Position numbers and translations under genes: made by a program
Assembly (NCBI RefSeq): GCF_026126405.1
Contig: NZ_JAFMTQ010000003.1
Span: forward strand, 124,001-188,000
DNA: 64,000 bases
Reading direction: 5' to 3'
Source of the DNA: Aureitalea sp. L0-47
Lineage (GTDB): Bacteria > Bacteroidota > Bacteroidia > Flavobacteriales > Flavobacteriaceae
Part shown: positions 60,913 to 64,000 of the stretch, piece after piece
Layout: each line of letters begins with the position of its first letter
Position numbering within the stretch: the first letter of the stretch is position 1
The notes under the pieces: model-generated
Database searches by the model: none
Told to the model about the DNA's origin: nothing
What the model saw: the letters and a program-made list of their open reading frames with translations, nothing else

Positions 60913-62112
60913 TTACTTCGGAATATAAAACTCAAAGGTACTACCCTCTCCCAGTTCAGAAGTAAGGCGAATTTCCCCACCCAGCGTCTCTATCACCTTC
61001 TTAACCGTGGCAAGGCCAATCCCGGATCCTTCCTTGCCGTACCGATCCATTTCGTGAAGCTTCGAAAAAAGCTCGAATATCTCCGATGCCGACTCCTCCG
61101 GGATACCGGGTCCGTTGTCTGCAATTGCAAAATGATAGGCTTCGTCAGTACCGCTAATTGAGATATTGATTATCTGTTGATTCTTGTCGTTGTATTTAAT
61201 GGCATTTGAAATAAGGTTGACAAACACCTGGGTAAGGGCAGCCTTGTTTACATGCAGCTTCTCCACGGAAACCAACGTATTGATGGTGGCCTTTTTATCG
61301 CCCTTAAACATACCCTGGATCTCGTTAGTGAATTCCGTTGCATCTATCCAGTCCTTCTTCTTTTCAAGGTCCTTGTCGGTCTTATAGAATCTCAAAATTC
61401 CATCTATATAGCCTCTTAGCGAATCTGAAGATTCCTTAATATACTCAAGATATTGCCGACTGTCTTCGTTTAAGTCCGCTTCCATATCCTGTTCCAGCAA
61501 TTCGGAAAGTGCCTTGATCTGGGCAAGTGGCGATTTTAGATCGTGGGATACAACTCCCGCAAATTTTTCAAGATTCCGATTGCGTTGTTCCAGTTGCAGA
61601 CGCAATTTTTGCAGTTGTATATTCTTATAGTGTTCCTCCATCAGTCGAATGACCTGCTTCGACATAGCTTTCAATGCCACTCTCTGGGCTTCGGAAAGTT
61701 GTTTAGGTTTAGTATCATACACACACAAGGTCCCCAGTTTATAGCCTTCAGGATTAACCAAGGGAACTCCGGCGTAAAAAATGGCATTGTGATCGGTAAC
61801 TAAAGGATTGTCATGAAACCTCTCATCCACCCTGGCATCCTCTATCACCGTAATTGCTTCTGGCGAATTGATAGCATGACCACAAAAAGAAATCTCTCTT
61901 GGGGATTCATTGAACGGAACACCGAGATGTGACTTAAGGAAATTTCGATCCTTATCTAATAGTGTTATCAATGAGATGGGAGTATCACATATATAAGCCA
62001 TTAGACTTGTGATGTTGTCATAACTTTCCTCTGGAAGGGTATCCAGCAGTTCGTATTTCTCAACGGCCTTCTGTCGTTCTTTCTCGTTATCGGGGAATTT
62101 CGGGGCTATCAT
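60913..62112 (-). CDS. GAF-domain sensor histidine kinase
   Basis: A 399-residue cytosolic kinase. N-terminal GAF domain (about 20-165; ICDTPISLITLLDKDRNFLK, REISFCGHAI), HisKA with phospho-acceptor His in VVSHDLKSPLAQIKAL (about 190-205) and HATPase with NLISNAIKYND (N box), DNGPGIPEE (G1) and GSGIGLATVKKVIETLGG (G2). No membrane helices and no adjacent response regulator, so an orphan kinase. Closely resembles the GAF/HisKA proteins common in Flavobacteria. Signal unknown. Confidence 0.92.
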   Translation of the reverse strand: MIAPKFPDNEKERQKAVEKYELLDTLPEESYDNITSLMAYICDTPISLITLLDKDRNFLKSHLGVPFNESPREISFCGHAINSPEAITVIEDARVDERFHDNPLVTDHNAIFYAGVPLVNPEGYKLGTLCVYDTKPKQLSEAQRVALKAMSKQVIRLMEEHYKNIQLQKLRLQLEQRNRNLEKFAGVVSHDLKSPLAQIKALSELLEQDMEADLNEDSRQYLEYIKESSDSLRGYIDGILRFYKTDKDLEKKKDWIDATEFTNEIQGMFKGDKKATINTLVSVEKLHVNKAALTQVFVNLISNAIKYNDKNQQIINISISGTDEAYHFAIADNGPGIPEESASEIFELFSKLHEMDRYGKEGSGIGLATVKKVIETLGGEIRLTSELGEGSTFEFYIPK

Positions 62113-62421
62113 AAAGTGATTAAAACTAGAAGAATTTCGGGTAATATAAGTAAAATTGAATTAGTTTGAAGACACATATCTTTCAATAGAGATCATAAAG
62201 TTCAGCACGTCATAAATTCGGTACACATAATTTATTGATGTTAAATAATTAACGTCTTCACTCTTCTCTTAACCCTTTTTAAGTTAATTATTTCTATTCA
62301 GGGTTAAAGCCCGTTAAATGGCTTGACAAGAGGCTTTTCAAATGTTATGTTGACCTCGCTAGAGTGAAAGTCTCACTCGATAAAAGCAGATTATTTTTTT
62401 AAGAACCATAAAAACTTTTCA
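62113..62421. other. Regulatory region between histidine kinase and dps
   Basis: 309 bases without a gene. Contains an inverted repeat TAACCCT ... AGGGTTA (62270-62305), an E. coli-like promoter (62323-62351) and a small hairpin GAGTGA-AAGTC-TCACTC (62362-62378) in the presumed dps leader. Confidence 0.55.
62323..62351 (+). promoter_or_regulatory. Sigma-70-like promoter of dps
   Basis: TTGACA (62323-62328), 17 bases, TATGTT (62346-62351). This matches the E. coli consensus better than the flavobacterial one, unusual in this window. Confidence 0.45.
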
Positions 62422-62925
62422 ATGAACTATTTGAATATGAATGAAAAAAAATTAACACCGGTAGTGGTAGAATTGAATACGCTATTGGCAGAATACAATG
62501 TATACTATCAGAAATTGAGGAATTTTCACTGGAATATCCAGGGAAAGGCATTTTTCGACCTTCATAATCAATTTGAAGAGATGTATTCGGATGCACGATT
62601 AAAGATCGATGAAATAGCAGAGCGTATTCTTACTCTAAATTTCCGTCCGCTTAGCAGGATGAAAGAATATCTCGATATTTCGAAAATTGAAGAATCACCC
62701 AATGCTTTGTCCGACAACGAAATGGTATCGATGATATTAAATGATCATAGAATGTTATTAAAACAGATGAAGATCGTGATAAACCACGCCTCCAATGCTG
62801 AGGATGAAGGAACCATAGATCTGTTAGGAGCGTACATCAGGGAACTGGAAAAAGCCAGCTGGATGCTAAGCGCCTGGATGAAAAAGGAATACAAGGAAGT
62901 AGAAATAAGAGTACTTCAGAACTAA
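62422..62925 (+). CDS. dps: Dps-family ferritin-like protein
   Basis: A 167-residue miniferritin that stores iron and protects DNA during starvation and oxidative stress. The ferroxidase site is in NFHWNIQGKAFFDLHNQFEE with MYSDARLKIDEIAERI (His, His, Asp, Glu). Start ATG 62422 or the second ATG at 62437 (MNEKKLTPVVVELN). No long basic tail, so DNA binding by tail is not evident. A perfect terminator follows. Confidence 0.92.
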   Translation: MNYLNMNEKKLTPVVVELNTLLAEYNVYYQKLRNFHWNIQGKAFFDLHNQFEEMYSDARLKIDEIAERILTLNFRPLSRMKEYLDISKIEESPNALSDNEMVSMILNDHRMLLKQMKIVINHASNAEDEGTIDLLGAYIRELEKASWMLSAWMKKEYKEVEIRVLQN

Positions 62926-62950
62926 GGAAAAAGTTCTTCTCCTAAAAATC

Positions 62951-62979
62951 AGAAAGCAAGCCATAAAGGCTTGCTTTCT
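62951..62979 (+). terminator. Terminator of dps, probably bidirectional
   Basis: Perfect 12-bp stem AGAAAGCAAGCC/GGCTTGCTTTCT with ATAAA loop. The flank on the minus strand (GATTTTTAGG) is also T-rich, so it may end the convergent protease gene too. Confidence 0.8.
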
Positions 62980-63006
62980 TCGTTTACACGCTGATGGTTA
63001 GATAGG

Positions 63007-63864
63007 CTAATACATTTCCTGAAGTGCGCGTATGTCGTTGGAATTGAACTCACCGTCCTCACTGGAACTGAAACAGGCCAGCATAATAGAAGTAGGATCA
63101 TACCCTGTAGGCGTACCATTGATATGTACAGCTCCTACTCCAGCTGAACCTTCGTTCACATTCTGCCCACAACTTTGTCTACTGAACCAATCCGTGTGAC
63201 GGAATCCTACCGAATGCCCGATCTCGTGAGTGATCACGTGCTCGTTAACATTGGTAGAGTAAGGCGATAATCCGTAGATCTGTACCCACTTGTATGGTAA
63301 TCCGTTTGCCGGGAAACCGGCACTTCCACCGGCACCTCCCTGGTTCGGATTGTGATACACTACCATGTCCTTGTTCTGGTAATTGGTTCCGAAGGAAAGA
63401 TTAAAACTGATGGACACTCCACCTAGGCGATTGTAATTGTTTACCGCCCATTGCAATGCAGTCCGTTCCTTACTGGAAAGGCCAAACCCTCCGCCACCGG
63501 TATAACCGATGATCGAAATATTCCTGCCCTGACTCACAAGATTAAAGGTGCGATACTGACGATTACCCCCCGCTTCTTCAACGGCTTTGGCTAAGGTAAA
63601 AAGTTCGTTTTCCGTCATCACGATATCTTCTTCAAAAAAGAGCCTCACTTCGCTAGTTCCGTCGGGGAAGTAAAAGTCGTCGTAGCGAATGAAGTTAGTG
63701 TTCAGCTCAAGGATAATTGCCGCCTCGATGACCTTTTGCGGAATTTCCTGAGTTAAGTTCGAATTGGGATTTTCTTCTGGTAATGTTTCGGCGTCTTTGG
63801 AACAAGAGGCCAATAGTAGCCCTAGGCAGAAACTGCCTATGAGGCCTAATCTGGTAATTCTCAT
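63007..63864 (-). CDS. M57-like 'HEIGH' metalloprotease, lipoprotein
   Basis: A 285-residue lipoprotein (LGLLLASC) with a metzincin-type protease domain (about 130-285). Zinc site HEIGHSVGFRH fits HExxHxxGxxH, and SIMLACF forms the Met-turn. This pattern identifies the dual-action HEIGH metallopeptidase group (M57) common in Bacteroidota. The N-terminal part (about 45-125) resembles an inhibitory prodomain. Degradation of proteins at the cell surface is the likely role; targets unknown. Confidence 0.88.
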   Translation of the reverse strand: MRITRLGLIGSFCLGLLLASCSKDAETLPEENPNSNLTQEIPQKVIEAAIILELNTNFIRYDDFYFPDGTSEVRLFFEEDIVMTENELFTLAKAVEEAGGNRQYRTFNLVSQGRNISIIGYTGGGGFGLSSKERTALQWAVNNYNRLGGVSISFNLSFGTNYQNKDMVVYHNPNQGGAGGSAGFPANGLPYKWVQIYGLSPYSTNVNEHVITHEIGHSVGFRHTDWFSRQSCGQNVNEGSAGVGAVHINGTPTGYDPTSIMLACFSSSEDGEFNSNDIRALQEMY

Positions 63865-63896
63865 TGTTGATGGTTTAAATTAGTAAATATACTTGT

Positions 63897-63908
63897 TAGG
63901 TTAACCTA
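63897..63908. promoter_or_regulatory. 12-bp palindrome upstream of the M57 gene
   Basis: TAGGTTAACCTA, perfect dyad, 33 bases before the start codon. Could be an operator; no promoter box was recognised beside it. From 63909 to 64000 nothing else was seen. Confidence 0.3.
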
Positions 63909-64000
63909 TTTAAACTTACGAAAATTTAAACATAATGCAATACATTGTTAATATTTTTACATATAAATCAATGTTGATGGCTTATTGATGAGAATATTTT

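Overview
This 64 kb chromosomal window looks like a marine-type member of the Flavobacteriaceae (Bacteroidota). The evidence is a T9SS C-terminal sorting domain, TANNTTTG-type -7 promoter boxes, small flavobacterial families (a Lacal_2735-like protein and a 50-residue 'MKKSLF' protein), type III plus type II glutamine synthetases, a fused IcmF mutase, a FISUMP-domain protein and many SPII lipoproteins. No prophage, insertion sequence, CRISPR array or rRNA was seen. One tRNA (Arg, ACG) is present.

Layout. 0-6 kb: a MeaB GTPase, then a nucleotide-sugar epimerase, a GT2/LAB_N/GT39 operon and a PAP2 phosphatase, together resembling an envelope lipid glycosylation module. 6-16 kb: a MATE pump and a tightly packed minus-strand run (ABC ATPase, ABC permease, MscS channel, outer-membrane barrel, NtrC-like regulator without a DNA-binding domain, PPK2, M28 peptidase, DUF2071). 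16-31 kb: grpE-dnaJ with a good flavobacterial promoter, mnmD, a CxxCH lipoprotein, ilvE, a MazG-like pyrophosphohydrolase, a DPP III-like peptidase, crcB, an MFS transporter, a DJ-1-like lipoprotein, a metalloprotease-like/FISUMP lipoprotein and an Lrp regulator. 31-40.6 kb: fused isobutyryl-CoA mutase, a T9SS cargo protein, DUF4197, and purM-prfA-pyrF.

40.6-52.7 kb is the highlight: two complete curli-type amyloid operons in tandem, each reading csgA-csgB-csgE-csgF-csgG-accessory lipoprotein on the minus strand. CsgE carries an extra N-terminal Ig-like domain that resembles the CsgH/CsgC amyloid inhibitor. CsgG carries an extra C-terminal beta-barrel-like domain. A sixth gene encodes a lipoprotein with a carboxypeptidase-regulatory domain, an FnIII-like domain and a TolB-like propeller. 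The two curlins differ sharply in charge. A hairpin or terminator lies between csgA and csgB in both copies, both csgA genes have matching promoter-like sequences about 300 bp upstream, and in one copy that sequence lies between 13-bp perfect inverted repeats, so it could be an invertible switch.

52.7-64 kb: divergent glutamine synthetases (type III and type II), a Na+/Ca2+ antiporter, a BlaI/BlaR-type pair with an operator-like dyad inside its promoter, apt, tRNA-Arg, a GAF histidine kinase, Dps and an M57-like lipoprotein protease. Functions come from recognised motifs and families. Operon, promoter and regulatory statements are inferences from spacing and sequence.
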